The notes below the pieces were generated by a model that had not been told where the DNA came from, made no database searches, and saw only the letters and a program-made list of their open reading frames with translations. Shown in pieces: positions 1-8,578 of a stretch of DNA of 64,000 bases. The position numbers and the translations under genes are program-made. Each line of letters opens with the position of its first letter. Position 1 is the first letter of the stretch. Location: positions 705,345-769,344 of the forward strand of contig NZ_WUUT01000001.1 in assembly GCF_009831575.1 (NCBI RefSeq). The letters are read 5' to 3'. Source of the stretch: Halovenus carboxidivorans. Its GTDB lineage: Archaea; Halobacteriota; Halobacteria; Halobacteriales; Haloarculaceae.

Positions 1-72
1 GATGGCCAAGACGGCCAGGATGGCCAAGACGGCCAGGATGGCCAAGACGGCCAGGATGGCCAAGACGGCCAG
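1..72 (+). repeat. Four perfect 18-bp tandem repeats (Asp-Gly-Gln linker)
   Basis: Four identical 18-bp units (gatggccaagacggccag) run in frame through the open reading frame that enters from the left edge and encode (DGQDGQ) repeats. The array may extend further left, outside the window. It forms a flexible acidic stalk before the C-terminal anchor. Perfect identity between units suggests recent expansion or copy-number variation. Confidence 0.9.
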
Positions 73-180
73 GACGGCGGTAGCGGCTCCGACGACAGCG
101 GACCTGGCTTCGGCATTGCCGCAGCCCTGATCGCCTTCGTCGGCGCTGCACTGCTGGCGTTCCGTCGACGCGAGAACTAA
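1..180 (+). CDS. C-terminal end of a PGF-CTERM surface protein (partial)
   Basis: Only the last 59 codons are visible; the gene starts outside the window. The sequence shows a DGQ repeat stalk, then a GSGSDDS spacer, the tripeptide PGF, a hydrophobic helix of about 18 residues rich in Ala/Ile/Leu, and a final RRREN cluster. This is the tripartite PGF-CTERM sorting signal, which archaeosortase A recognises when it processes haloarchaeal surface proteins for lipid attachment. The gene directly downstream on the same strand is artA. The function of the exposed part cannot be judged from this fragment. Confidence 0.9.
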   Translation, partial: DGQDGQDGQDGQDGQDGQDGQDGQDGGSGSDDSGPGFGIAAALIAFVGAALLAFRRREN

Positions 181-226
181 CGACCGAATCGGCTCGGTCG
201 TCCTTGCGGTATTTTCCTTTTTTTTT
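181..226 (+). terminator. Hairpin plus T-run terminator after the PGF-CTERM gene
   Basis: Immediately after the stop codon, bases 181-187 (cgaccga) pair perfectly with 194-200 (tcggtcg) around a 6-nt loop. A T-rich tract follows, ending in nine T at about 218-226. It resembles an intrinsic terminator. In archaea the T-run alone is often sufficient, so the role of the hairpin is inferred. Confidence 0.65.
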
Positions 227-328
227 GCGCCGACCAGCGGCGGCGCTGCCTTGCCTCTTCGTCGAGAGTCGCTGCGTTGACTGCCTAACAATAAGACATA
301 TACTCCCGATAGCCCAACCAGCGTGTAG

Positions 329-1342
329 ATGCTCGGCCAGATCAACGACGCGTTGGCGTCTCTCGCCGGATTCGCTGAGCCGGTCGGGTGGATCACGCTC
401 GGACTGTTCGCGCTGGCAATTACGCTCGAGGCGGTCGACCGCGAGTACGCCCGAACGGTCTACGTCGGTGCGTGGCTGGTCTTTTCGGTCTTCTGGCTGT
501 TGTTGATCCAGCCGTTTTTCGTCGTCGATCAGAGCGTGATTCGCGGTGTCGGTGCGGTCATCGCCGTGCCGCTGTCCGTCCTCGCCGCGAAGGTGTTCTA
601 CGAGGGGCGAGACTCACTCTTTACGCTCTCGCGAGCGGTGGCGCTGATGGGATTCATCTACGTACCGGTGTTGATGATCCCGCCGCTCCGTGAACAGTTC
701 ATCCTGCTCGTCACGAATCACACGCGGGCGATCATCGAACTGTTGGGATACAACCCGCCCGTCGTGACGGAGCTGTCGGATCTGACAGCGGAGCAGATCC
801 CGGCCGGCTCGAACCCCGATACCACCCGTGAGATCAGCGGCAAAACCGACATGTACGAGAACACGTTCGTCTTCTTCCAGGGTGACGCGACGATCACCTA
901 CACGATCATCACCGACTGTACCGGAATCGGCAGCATGGCTGTCGTGCTCGGACTCGTCAACGCCGTCAGCGCCGACTGGCGTCGCAAACTCAAAGCCAGC
1001 GCGCTCGCTGTCGGAATCATCTACGCCGCAAATCTCGTCCGAAACGTGTTCATCTCGCTTTCGTACGGCCACCAGTACGCTCACTTCTTCCCGGATCTCA
1101 CGATGGCGGTCTGGGGACTCGACAACCCGTTTCGCGTGTCGTACATCTGGGCAGACCGAATCATCGCACAGAGTGCGTCCGTCGTCGCGATGATCCTCAT
1201 CATCTGGCTGATGATCCGGATCGTTCCGGAAGTGATGGAACCGATCGAGGATCTGCTCTACCTGCTGACCGGAGAGGAGTACGACCTCGCAGGAGCGCTC
1301 GATATCGACACCGAGGAGACACAGCCCGACCCCGCGGACTAA
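329..1342 (+). CDS. artA: Archaeosortase A, processes PGF-CTERM proteins
   Basis: A polytopic membrane protein of 337 residues. Archaeosortases cleave PGF-CTERM signals and couple them to lipid attachment at the cell surface. The conserved exosortase/archaeosortase catalytic residues are present: Cys197 in TDCTGIGS, Arg238 in NLVRNVF and Arg277 in WADRII. Their spacing (41 and 39 residues) equals that of the C173/R214/R253 triad of the Haloferax volcanii enzyme. The N-terminal half has several predicted membrane helices, and the acidic C-terminal tail follows the last helix. It lies about 150 bp downstream of a PGF-CTERM substrate gene and ends convergently with dphB, overlapping it by 4 bp. 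Confidence 0.95.
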   Translation: MLGQINDALASLAGFAEPVGWITLGLFALAITLEAVDREYARTVYVGAWLVFSVFWLLLIQPFFVVDQSVIRGVGAVIAVPLSVLAAKVFYEGRDSLFTLSRAVALMGFIYVPVLMIPPLREQFILLVTNHTRAIIELLGYNPPVVTELSDLTAEQIPAGSNPDTTREISGKTDMYENTFVFFQGDATITYTIITDCTGIGSMAVVLGLVNAVSADWRRKLKASALAVGIIYAANLVRNVFISLSYGHQYAHFFPDLTMAVWGLDNPFRVSYIWADRIIAQSASVVAMILIIWLMIRIVPEVMEPIEDLLYLLTGEEYDLAGALDIDTEETQPDPAD

Positions 1343-2088
1343 TCCGGCAGTCCAGCCAGCGCCGAGAGCGAGTCTTCCTCGATTGGGTGTAGATCACCGG
1401 GGACGACGAGCAGATGCAGCGGCGGGCCGAACGACTCCGTTGCAAGCGCCGACAGTCGGTCGGCCCTGACGGTCGGGTCGTCGCTGCCGGCCTGGCCGAC
1501 GACGACGCCGACCGGGTCGTCCAGTTCGCTCGCGAGCAGAGCCGCTGCCGTGTCGCCGCTCATGAACCGCTCGTTTTCCCCGTCGATGTCGAGATAGACC
1601 AGCGTGTGCAGGCCCCGCTGTCGATTTGCTCGGATCGTCTCGATCACGCTGTCGGGAACGCCGCCGTGTGTCTCCTCGAACGGTAGCGTCGTCGCTTTCC
1701 CGAAGCGGTAGTTCTGTAACCCGGTGAGCGAACTCGCTGCGGTCTGCGCCGTCGTTCCGTGGACGACCTGTGTGTCGATGTGTCGGTCGTGCGCACGGAG
1801 TCGGAGGTCGACGTGCGTTGTCGAAATCATCGTGTCCCCCGCGGTAAGGAAGACGGTGTGGCCGTCTTCGGCCGCGTCGAGGATCGGCTCCGGATGCTGC
1901 TCGACGCCTGCTCTGTCCCGTACCGCTATCTCGATGTCGTGCGTCGCTTCGAGCGTCCCGACATCCGTCCCCGCGAGCCGACTCGTGTACCACTCAGCGA
2001 ACGCCTGATCCGCCGTTGCGAGGACATCCCGCCCGCGGACCGTAATCGACCGTTCGTCGTACAGTCCGAGTCCAACAAACGAAAGCAT
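1339..2088 (-). CDS. dphB: Diphthine synthase (diphthamide biosynthesis methyltransferase)
   Basis: 249 residues, typical for archaeal DphB. The enzyme is an S-adenosylmethionine-dependent tetrapyrrole-methylase-fold protein that methylates the aminocarboxypropyl group on the modified histidine of elongation factor 2 during diphthamide synthesis. The sequence opens with MLSFVGLGLYDERSIT, has the TAGDTMISTTHVDLRLRA region typical of the family, and the NYRFGKATTLPF segment. It is a single gene, convergent with artA; the two stop regions overlap by 4 bp. Confidence 0.96.
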   Translation of the reverse strand: MLSFVGLGLYDERSITVRGRDVLATADQAFAEWYTSRLAGTDVGTLEATHDIEIAVRDRAGVEQHPEPILDAAEDGHTVFLTAGDTMISTTHVDLRLRAHDRHIDTQVVHGTTAQTAASSLTGLQNYRFGKATTLPFEETHGGVPDSVIETIRANRQRGLHTLVYLDIDGENERFMSGDTAAALLASELDDPVGVVVGQAGSDDPTVRADRLSALATESFGPPLHLLVVPGDLHPIEEDSLSALAGLPD

Positions 2089-2276
2089 ACCGGACGTTGG
2101 CGGGGCGAGGGGATAACTGCTGTACTTTCAGTCCGGTTCAGCCACAGATTGCACCGACTCTGTGGCCTGCTGTGCTGTAGATCTGGAGATTTGCTATCGC
2201 AATATACGATTTATCGGTGTGGCCTCGAACGGGTGGTGACACAACCATTAGGTCACTCCGTCTCCTCTCAGTGGGT

Positions 2277-3350
2277 ATGTCGTTACGACAGCCGCCCATC
2301 GAGCACTCGACGAAACAGACCGATTTCGGTGGCTGGGAGATGCCCGTCGAGTTCGACTCGATTCGGACGGAACACACCGCCGTCCGCGAGGCCGTCGGCA
2401 AGTTCGATGTATCACACATGGGTGAGATAACCGTCTCGGGGCCGGACGCGACGCGGTTGCTCCAGCGGCTCACGACCAACGATGTCGCGGATCTCGAGCC
2501 CGGGGAAGGCCAGTACGCCGCGATCACCGACGAATCGGGCATCATGCTCGACGATACCGTCGTCTACCGACTTCCCGAAGCGGAGTCCGAGACCTTCCTG
2601 TTCATCCCTAACGCCGGCCACGACGAGGAGATCACCGAGTGGGCAACGTCACACCGTGACCAGTGGGGGTTCGAGGCGACGGTCACGAACAGGACCGAAG
2701 AGTACGCGATGATCGCCGTTCAGGGGCCGGACTCCCCGGACGTGCTGGGTGAGAACACCGACGTTGATCTCTCCGAACTCTCACGGTTCGAGATAACGGA
2801 CGGAACGGTCGCGGGCGCGCAGGCGCTCGTCGCCCGGACGGGCTACACCGGAGAGCAGGGCTTCGAGTTGCTCTGTCCGTGGTCGGCCGGCCAGGAGGTC
2901 TGGACGGCGCTGGAGTGTCAACCCTGTGGACTGGGGGCGCGAGACACGCTTCGCCTGGAGATGGGTTTTCTGCTCTCCGGGCAGGACTTCGACCCCGAGG
3001 AGAACCCTCGCAACCCCTACGAGGCGGGAATCGGGTTCACGGTCAAACTCGACACCGAGTTTCTCGGCCGTGACGCCTTAGAGGGCGTCGACGTCGAGGG
3101 TCCGGAAGAGAAGCTAATCGGCCTCGTCATGCGCGAACGCGGCGTCCCGCGAGCGGGCTACGCCGTCGAGACTCCCAGCGGCGAGCAGATCGGTGAAGTC
3201 ACCAGCGGAACGATGAGTCCCACGCTCGGCGACCCCATCGCGCTCGCCTACCTCCCGGCGGAATACGCCGGCGAGGACCGAACCGTCCGGATCGTCGTTC
3301 GCGGCGAACCGAAGAAAGCACGTACGACCACGACACCATTCCTATCATGA
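2277..3350 (+). CDS. gcvT: Glycine cleavage system T protein (aminomethyltransferase)
   Basis: 357 residues if the ATG at 2277 is used; the frame is open further upstream, but the family N-terminus ([26 protein letters not shown]) begins there. A TATA-like gatttat lies at about 2208. GcvT transfers the methylene group from aminomethyl-lipoyl GcvH to tetrahydrofolate (or tetrahydromethanopterin) and releases ammonia. Visible motifs are DVSHMGE, the [10 protein letters not shown] segment, and the C-terminal barrel from about residue 270. The stop overlaps the gcvH start (ATGA), so the two are translationally coupled. The P-protein genes that often follow are absent. Confidence 0.96.
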   Translation: MSLRQPPIEHSTKQTDFGGWEMPVEFDSIRTEHTAVREAVGKFDVSHMGEITVSGPDATRLLQRLTTNDVADLEPGEGQYAAITDESGIMLDDTVVYRLPEAESETFLFIPNAGHDEEITEWATSHRDQWGFEATVTNRTEEYAMIAVQGPDSPDVLGENTDVDLSELSRFEITDGTVAGAQALVARTGYTGEQGFELLCPWSAGQEVWTALECQPCGLGARDTLRLEMGFLLSGQDFDPEENPRNPYEAGIGFTVKLDTEFLGRDALEGVDVEGPEEKLIGLVMRERGVPRAGYAVETPSGEQIGEVTSGTMSPTLGDPIALAYLPAEYAGEDRTVRIVVRGEPKKARTTTTPFLS

Positions 3351-3730
3351 GCTTCACTGTCCCAGACGACTGCCGGTATCTCGACTCGCACGAGTGGGCA
3401 CGCCAGCAGAACGGAACCGTCCGTATCGGAATCACAGACTTCGCACAGGACGAACTCGGTGACGTCGTGTTCGTCGAACTCCCCCGAGAGGGCGACGAAC
3501 TCGAACAGGGCGCGGAGTTCGGCGTCATCGAGTCGATCAAGGCCGTCTCGGATCTGTACGCCCCCGTCTCGGGGACGGTCACCGCGACGAACGAAACGCT
3601 GATCGACGACCCGGAACTGGTCAACGACGACCCCTTCGGTGACGGCTGGATGCTCGAAGTCGACCTCGACGACGAGAGCGAACTCGACGAACTGCTCTCG
3701 CCCGAGGAGTACCGCGAACAGATCGAATAA
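3347..3730 (+). CDS. gcvH: Glycine cleavage system H protein (lipoyl carrier)
   Basis: 127 residues, the normal length. The lipoyl attachment site is Lys65 in [11 protein letters not shown], on the beta-turn of the biotinyl/lipoyl fold; [10 protein letters not shown] precedes it. GcvH shuttles the aminomethyl intermediate between the P, T and L proteins. It overlaps gcvT by 4 bp. Its lipoylation could involve the lipoate/biotin ligase-like protein at 55904-56719, which is an inference from family membership. After the stop the operon ends; a broken metalloregulator and an oxidoreductase follow where gcvP genes would be expected. Confidence 0.96.
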   Translation: MSFTVPDDCRYLDSHEWARQQNGTVRIGITDFAQDELGDVVFVELPREGDELEQGAEFGVIESIKAVSDLYAPVSGTVTATNETLIDDPELVNDDPFGDGWMLEVDLDDESELDELLSPEEYREQIE

Positions 3731-3847
3731 CAACGGACCAGACGTTCTCTCGGCACATTCTGTGTGGAGTCGCATCGCCGTGCGCGCTTTCGATGTATCC
3801 TATGTCGCTATACAGAATGCCCCGCTCGTGCGCCGGCTCGTAAGCTC

Positions 3848-3873
3848 TTTATATCTTTTAGGCAAGCCTAAAA
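3848..3873 (+). promoter_or_regulatory. TATA box and perfect iron-box palindrome (DtxR/IdeR type)
   Basis: A TATA-like tttatat (3848-3854) is followed at once by ttttaggc-aa-gcctaaaa (3856-3873), a perfect palindrome with 8-bp arms. The TTAGGC...GCCTAA core matches operators of DtxR/IdeR/SirR-family metalloregulators. The site sits where it would block transcription initiation of the downstream regulator gene, fitting autoregulation. That downstream gene is now broken. Confidence 0.7.
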
Positions 3874-3918
3874 TATGCGCAGACACGAGACAGAGCACCG
3901 CCGGGCAGTTCCCCGGCT

Positions 3919-4292
3919 ATGAGCGGGGGGTCACAGTACCTGCTGGCGTTGTACATCGCCGAGCACCGGTTGACACCGCCCATTCCGCCCGGCGACCTCG
4001 CGGAGATGCTCGACCGCTCGCCGGGGTCGGTGACGGAGATGTTGGAGCGACTCGACGGACGGTCTCGTCGAGTACGAGAGCTACGAGGGTGCGACACTGA
4101 CCGAATCCGGCCGCGAAGGCCGTACACGAAACGTGCGTCGCGCTATCGTGGTTCTTCCGGGAGGTGCTCGATCTCGCTGACCACGAACAGGTGGCGGTAG
4201 AGATCGCCAGCACGGTCAGCCCAGAGGTAGCGGAACGGATCGTCTCGGTCCTCTCCGCGGAGTTCGAGTCCGACGCTCCCTCACCGAACTGA
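3919..4292 (+). pseudogene. Frameshifted DtxR/SirR-type metal-dependent regulator
   Basis: The frame starting at 3919 encodes QYLLALYIAEHRLTPP and the winged-helix segment LAEMLDRSPGSVTEMLERLDG of haloarchaeal SirR/IdeR proteins. After that the frame is lost. GLVEYESYEGATLTESGRE, the expected continuation, is read in the next frame from about 4062. AKAVHETCVALSWFFREVLDL, the dimerisation domain, is read in a third frame from about 4111 to the stop at 4290-4292. At least two indels therefore separate three consecutive parts of one protein. An ATG at 3875, nearer the promoter, leads only to a short frame. It is likely a decayed iron or manganese regulator; a sequencing error is the alternative. 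Confidence 0.8.
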
Positions 4293-4296
4293 GCCG

Positions 4297-5970
4297 TCAG
4301 CCGGCGTACTCGACGGCTTCGTCCGGAACCGTCCCGTCGGGATTCCAGCCGCGGGCCTCGTAGTACTCCTGGCGGGCGTCCTCGAAGCCGTCGAGATCGT
4401 ACGGCAAGGTATCGTCTCCGCGGTCGAAGCCGCGCTGGTTGTTGAAGTGCCGCTCGAGTTCGACGACCTTCGCCCCGATTGCCCGCAGGTCGTCTATCTC
4501 CGCGCCGAACAGCGTCTCCATGCGTTCGGGCTGGCTGGCGAGCATCCCCCGGGAGAACCGACAGACGACGCCGCAGTCTTCGAGCGCACGCGTGTTCTCC
4601 TGAATCGCCACTGCCGCGGCCTTGCCGCTCAGCCCCTTCGGGTCGAAGGCCTGGTCGCCGCTGACCAGCGGGTACTCCCAGGCGTAAAACGTCGAGTACA
4701 TGTGGTCAGCGCCGCGGTTCGCGACCGCGTAGGCCAGCCCCTGGCCGTTGAGCGAGCGTCCCTCGTGAGCGGCGAAATCCAGGCCCTTGACCGTCCAGTT
4801 TTCGACGCCGAGATCGGTGTGAATCCGGTCGATCCCCTCCGCGAGCTTGTCGCCCACCCCCTCACGGTGAGCGATCTTCTCGACCAGATCGCGGATCAAC
4901 TCGGCGTTGCCGAACTCGTCGTTGGCCGCCAGATAGGCTGCGATGGTGTTGCCACAGGAGATCGTATCCATCCCCAGATCGTCACACAGCTCGTTCGCCT
5001 GCATCACGTCGACGATGTCGTCGACGGCGCAGTTCGAGCCAAACGCCGCCAGCGTCTCGAACTCCGGTCCCTCCGTCTCGACCCCGCGTTCCTCGTCCCG
5101 GGTCGGGAGCTTACAGGCGAAGGCACACTGCGAGCAGGTGCCTTTCTTGTACTTTTTCGCCTCGACCGCCGCCCCGTTGATGCCTTCGACGCCCTCGAAC
5201 TGCCGGTCGCGCCAGTACCGCGTCGGCAGGCCGTCGACCTCGTTGGCCAGGTCCGTCACCGAGGTCGTCCCCTGCCGTTTCATGATGTGGTCGCTCGTCG
5301 CGGCGTCGCGGTGGATCTCGGTCTGGATCTCCGGCACGTCGATCTCGGGCGCGGAGTCACCCGCGAAGGTGATCGCTTTCACGTTTTTCGCGCCGAGGAC
5401 GGCACCGAGGCCGCCGCGGCCGAACGCCCGGCTCTCGGTGGTCATGATCGACGCGAAGCGCACCTGGTTCTCGCCGGCGGGTCCGATCGCCGCGATGTGT
5501 TCGGCGTCGAGGCCGCGCTCCTCCTCGACGTGGTCGGTCACCTCGGAGACGGTCGCTCCGGCCAACTCCGGAGCGGCCTCGAACTCGACTCCCTCGTCGG
5601 TGACGTGCACGACTGTCAGTTCGTCCGCCGAACCGGTGAGTTCGACGACGCTGTAGCCTGTTGCGGCGAAGTTCCGGGACATGAACCCCCCGGCGTTCGA
5701 GGAACACAGCCCGTCCGTCAGCGGCGAGACTGCCGTCGCGTTCATCCGGCCGGTGAAGCTCATCTGGGACTGCTGCATCGGGCCGGTCGAGAAGTACAAC
5801 CGGTTCTCGGCACCGAGCGGATCGACGTCGAACGGGATCCGGTCGTGGGCGAGTCGGGTCGCGATCCCGCGGCCGCCGACGAACGACTCGCGGATCTCTG
5901 GAATCGATTCGGTCGCTGTCTCCCCCGCTGTGAGGTCGATCGACAGGAGTGGGCCGACTGCGTGAAGCAT
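4297..5970 (-). CDS. Aldehyde:ferredoxin oxidoreductase family protein
   Basis: 557 residues from the ATG at 5970; 15 further residues are open upstream but do not resemble the family, whose N-terminus reads like LLSIDLTAGE. AOR-family enzymes are tungsten or molybdenum pterin enzymes that oxidise aldehydes to acids, with ferredoxin as acceptor. Visible are the N-terminal FVGGRGIATRL pterin-binding segment, GRGGLGAVLGAKNVKAI, and cluster ligands Cys279, Cys282 and Cys286 (CSQCAFAC), with the fourth ligand in the C-terminal DCGVVCRF. All four iron-sulfur ligands are present, so it is probably functional. The substrate is unknown. It ends 5 bp from the pseudogene end. Confidence 0.92.
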   Translation of the reverse strand: MLHAVGPLLSIDLTAGETATESIPEIRESFVGGRGIATRLAHDRIPFDVDPLGAENRLYFSTGPMQQSQMSFTGRMNATAVSPLTDGLCSSNAGGFMSRNFAATGYSVVELTGSADELTVVHVTDEGVEFEAAPELAGATVSEVTDHVEEERGLDAEHIAAIGPAGENQVRFASIMTTESRAFGRGGLGAVLGAKNVKAITFAGDSAPEIDVPEIQTEIHRDAATSDHIMKRQGTTSVTDLANEVDGLPTRYWRDRQFEGVEGINGAAVEAKKYKKGTCSQCAFACKLPTRDEERGVETEGPEFETLAAFGSNCAVDDIVDVMQANELCDDLGMDTISCGNTIAAYLAANDEFGNAELIRDLVEKIAHREGVGDKLAEGIDRIHTDLGVENWTVKGLDFAAHEGRSLNGQGLAYAVANRGADHMYSTFYAWEYPLVSGDQAFDPKGLSGKAAAVAIQENTRALEDCGVVCRFSRGMLASQPERMETLFGAEIDDLRAIGAKVVELERHFNNQRGFDRGDDTLPYDLDGFEDARQEYYEARGWNPDGTVPDEAVEYAG

Positions 5971-6022
5971 ACCGATGCATCTCGATAGTCGAAGATAAAT
6001 CTGCTGGCGCGTCACCCGCCGG

Positions 6023-6148
6023 CTACGTGAGGACCAGCAGCGCGAACCCGCCCACGCCGAGGAGATTGACTACGACCATGACGATGATGAACTGCTTGAT
6101 TCGCCGGAACCTGTCCTCGTCCAGCCCCGCATCCGTTGCGCTGTTCAT
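6023..6148 (-). CDS. Small single-span membrane protein, 41 residues
   Basis: A short frame on the minus strand: MNSATDAGLDEDRFRRIKQ, followed by a hydrophobic helix (FIIVMVVVNLLGVGGFALLV) and a stop. An acidic N-terminus with an RFRRIK stretch before the helix is typical of small haloarchaeal membrane proteins with the N-terminus inside. It lies directly upstream of the AOR gene on the same strand, about 50 bp away, and may be cotranscribed. No function is recognisable. Confidence 0.55.
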   Translation of the reverse strand: MNSATDAGLDEDRFRRIKQFIIVMVVVNLLGVGGFALLVLT

Positions 6149-6240
6149 TGTTATGTGCTACCGGTTGCCACTTTGATTGATGTTACTTAAGACTTACTCT
6201 GATTATCAAAACATGTCCGTCCGGGTCGGGAGCGTCGCGT

Positions 6241-6813
6241 TCAGTCCGCGGACTGCTCGGTTTCGTCGCGGTCCGCCGACAGCCACCGGTACGGGCCGGT
6301 CGCACCCAGTAGCCGTCCGGACTCGGCGACCGCCTTCCCGAACCGGGCCGCCAGTCCGATTCCGCTGGCCGCTGCCGCCGTCGGGCCGTGTCTGAGAAGG
6401 TGTCTCGCGGGGTCGGTGAGCGCGCTCACGTCGTCGTGGTGGAGTTCGTACCGTTTCGGGTACGAGCGAACGTGTATATCACCCTCTCCGAGCGAGCGCC
6501 GGTAATCCATCCACTGCCCCTGAAAGCTCCCGACGTGGACCTGATAGCCCGCTTCGGTCGGCCGCGGAACGGCGTCTTTCCAGACCGTGATATGCTCGTC
6601 GCGGTCGAGTGCCTCGGCTTCCAGCAGGCGCCAGACAGACAGCGCCGTCCCACACTCCGGACACGCGTCTTCGGTGTAGGAGACGACGGCCTGACAGTCG
6701 TGACAGGGGCCACGGTAGGTCCACTCGTGGCTCGTCTCGCAGTGCTCACAGACCGGCTGAAACACCGCGAGCGACTCGCCACAGTTGACACACGTCCGCG
6801 CAGAGGCTGTCAT
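6241..6813 (-). CDS. Haloarchaeal zinc-ribbon protein, unknown function
   Basis: 190 residues. The first 60 carry four CxxC knuckles (CVNC, CEHC, CHDC, CPEC), so two zinc ribbons in tandem are likely. The rest has no motif I recognise, with a weakly hydrophobic Ala/Gly-rich stretch near residue 150 and an acidic C-terminus. It is probably a cytoplasmic protein-protein or nucleic-acid binding protein conserved in haloarchaea. It is a single gene, divergent from rpl15e, and the promoter region between them holds a TATA-like ccttttatt at about 6867 facing rpl15e. Confidence 0.8.
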   Translation of the reverse strand: MTASARTCVNCGESLAVFQPVCEHCETSHEWTYRGPCHDCQAVVSYTEDACPECGTALSVWRLLEAEALDRDEHITVWKDAVPRPTEAGYQVHVGSFQGQWMDYRRSLGEGDIHVRSYPKRYELHHDDVSALTDPARHLLRHGPTAAAASGIGLAARFGKAVAESGRLLGATGPYRWLSADRDETEQSAD

Positions 6814-6994
6814 ACGGTACTAACTACCCGTCGTACGAATATACCGCTGTCGTCGCGGTTCGATATCCTTTTATTCGCAACTCCGGTACGACCAGTAACT
6901 CGCTGGCGGTCACGGGCACCAGCGGGCACCTGTCACACAGGTCGGGATGTGAGCCTCACGGCTTGAACCACACAACGCCCGTGGGTGAATACCC

Positions 6995-7585
6995 ATGGCA
7001 AAGAGCTTCTACGCACACATCCGGGACGCCTGGAAGGACCCGGACGACGGCAAACTCGCGGAACTGCAGTGGCAACGACAACAGGAGTGGCGCGACCAGG
7101 GCGCTATCGAGCGCGTCGACAACCCGACGCGACTCGACCGTGCCCGCTCGCTCGGCTACAAGGCCAAGCAGGGCATCACGGTCGTTCGCGTCAGCGTCCG
7201 TAAGGGCGGGGCGCGCAAACAGCGCTTCAAGGCCGGTCGCCGCTCGAAACGACAGGGTGTCACGCGGATCACCCGACGGAAGGACATCCAGCGCGTCGCC
7301 GAGGAACGCGCCGCGCGCAAGCACCCGAACATGCGCGTGCTCAACTCCTACTGGGTCGGGGAAGACGGCAGCCAGAAGTGGCACGAAGTCATCCTCGTCG
7401 ACCCCGAACACCCCGCAATCGAGAACGACGACGACCTCAACTGGATCTGCGACGACACCCACAAGAACCGCGCGCTGCGCGGTCTCACCAGCGCCGGCAA
7501 GCAGAACCGCGGACTCGGACAGCGCGGCAAGGGCGCGGAGAAGACCCGCCCGAGCCTCAACGCCGGCAACGGTCGCGGCAAGTAA
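6995..7585 (+). CDS. rpl15e: 50S ribosomal protein L15e
   Basis: 196 residues, a basic protein of the large ribosomal subunit shared by archaea and eukaryotes. MAKSFYAHIRDAWKDPDDG, LGYKAKQGITVVRVSVRKGG, RRKDIQRVAEERAARK and the Gly/Arg-rich tail (TSAGKQNRGLGQRGKG) are diagnostic. It is a single-gene unit in this window. Base and codon use match the neighbours. The start ATG at 6995 opens the conserved N-terminus directly. Confidence 0.98.
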   Translation: MAKSFYAHIRDAWKDPDDGKLAELQWQRQQEWRDQGAIERVDNPTRLDRARSLGYKAKQGITVVRVSVRKGGARKQRFKAGRRSKRQGVTRITRRKDIQRVAEERAARKHPNMRVLNSYWVGEDGSQKWHEVILVDPEHPAIENDDDLNWICDDTHKNRALRGLTSAGKQNRGLGQRGKGAEKTRPSLNAGNGRGK

Positions 7586-7594
7586 TCCCCCTCG

Positions 7595-7825
7595 CTATTT
7601 TGCGGCCTGACAGACTGTCTGCGTGACGCTGGCGAGGTCGTACTCCTCGGCGTCTGTGGTGAACACCTCGGCTCCGTCGACGAACACCCGGAACGATCCG
7701 TCGTCGACCGGGGTGAGATCGACGTCTTCGACGACCTCTCCACAGTCCTGAATCACCGCGTCGCGCACTTCGATTGCCATCCCCAGGCCGCCACAGGCCT
7801 CGCAGTAATCGATCTCGACGCGCAT
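7595..7825 (-). CDS. SelW/Rdx-family thioredoxin-like protein
   Basis: 76 residues. The N-terminus MRVEIDYCEACGGLGMA carries the CxxC redox pair (Cys8, Cys11) of the SelT/SelW/SelH Rdx family, in the cysteine rather than selenocysteine form. A beta-rich centre and a second short motif, EEYDLASVTQTV, follow. Family members are small redox proteins of poorly defined substrate. It ends 10 bp from the end of rpl15e (convergent) and lies downstream of the DJ-1-like gene on the same strand. Confidence 0.85.
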   Translation of the reverse strand: MRVEIDYCEACGGLGMAIEVRDAVIQDCGEVVEDVDLTPVDDGSFRVFVDGAEVFTTDAEEYDLASVTQTVCQAAK

Positions 7826-7891
7826 CGTGTGACAGGATACGAACTACCCACGAAAAAACACATCGGCGGGCCGATACCGCAGACAGACGCG

Positions 7892-8578
7892 TCAGTCCTC
7901 TACTCCGAGTTCGTCGAGCAGCGTCTCCGCCGCGGCCGCCGAGGACGGCGGTCCGCGCGCGGTGATCAGATCGCCGTCGACGGTGACGCTCGTGTCGGCG
8001 TCGAGTTCGGCGTCCCAGTTCGCGCCGGCCGCACGGACCTCCTCTTCGACCCAGTACGGCAGTTTCCGGCCGTCGGGCATCAGGTCGTGGTCGTCGACGA
8101 TGCCGTCCTCCCAGGCGTCGGGGAAGCCGGTCACGTCCCGGTCCGCGACCAGGATCTCCCCGTCGGAGTCGCGCGTCCACGCGAGGATGCCGACGGCGTG
8201 ACAGACGACCAGGGCGATGCCGTCCTCGCCCTCGACGGCGGTCCGCAGCGCCGCCCGAGCCTGCTTGTCCTGGTTCACGTCCCAGCAGGTGCCGTGCCCG
8301 CCGGGGAAGACGACGGCGTCGTACTCGCTCGCGTCGACGGTCGCGATCGGTTCGGGGTCGGCCAGTCGCTCGTCGGTCTCGTGGACCTCGCTGACGTGTT
8401 CGGCCGTCTCTTCGCCGACCTCCTCGGGGTCGATCGACCGCTCGTCGATCTCGGGCTTCTCGCCGGTCGGTGTCGCGACGGTGATGTCGATCCCGGCCTC
8501 GGTGAGGCGTTCGAGCGGCGTGATACACTCCTCGCCCCAGTAGCCGTGCTCACTGACGATGAATAGTGCAGAACTCAT
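7892..8578 (-). CDS. DJ-1/PfpI superfamily protein (Hsp31-like)
   Basis: 228 residues from ATG 8578, chosen because MSSALFIVSEHGYWGEE matches the first strand of the fold; nine further upstream residues are open. The candidate catalytic residues are Glu16 (WGEE) and Cys126 in the nucleophile elbow VVCHAVG, with FPGGHGTCWD before it. Hsp31-type proteins act as glyoxalase III, deglycase or chaperone; which applies here cannot be told. It is a single gene, divergent from the ABC-ATPase remnant. Confidence 0.9.
   Translation of the reverse strand: MSSALFIVSEHGYWGEECITPLERLTEAGIDITVATPTGEKPEIDERSIDPEEVGEETAEHVSEVHETDERLADPEPIATVDASEYDAVVFPGGHGTCWDVNQDKQARAALRTAVEGEDGIALVVCHAVGILAWTRDSDGEILVADRDVTGFPDAWEDGIVDDHDLMPDGRKLPYWVEEEVRAAGANWDAELDADTSVTVDGDLITARGPPSSAAAAETLLDELGVED

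Noticed and set aside
1-72. Short tandem repeats as a CRISPR or regulatory array
   Set aside because: The repeats are contiguous, in frame and encode a DGQ stalk of a PGF-CTERM protein.
4447-5988. Long open frame antisense to the aldehyde:ferredoxin oxidoreductase gene
   Set aside because: High-GC codon use opens antisense frames; the minus-strand frame has all family motifs, while this one has Arg/Val/Asp-rich sequence without any.
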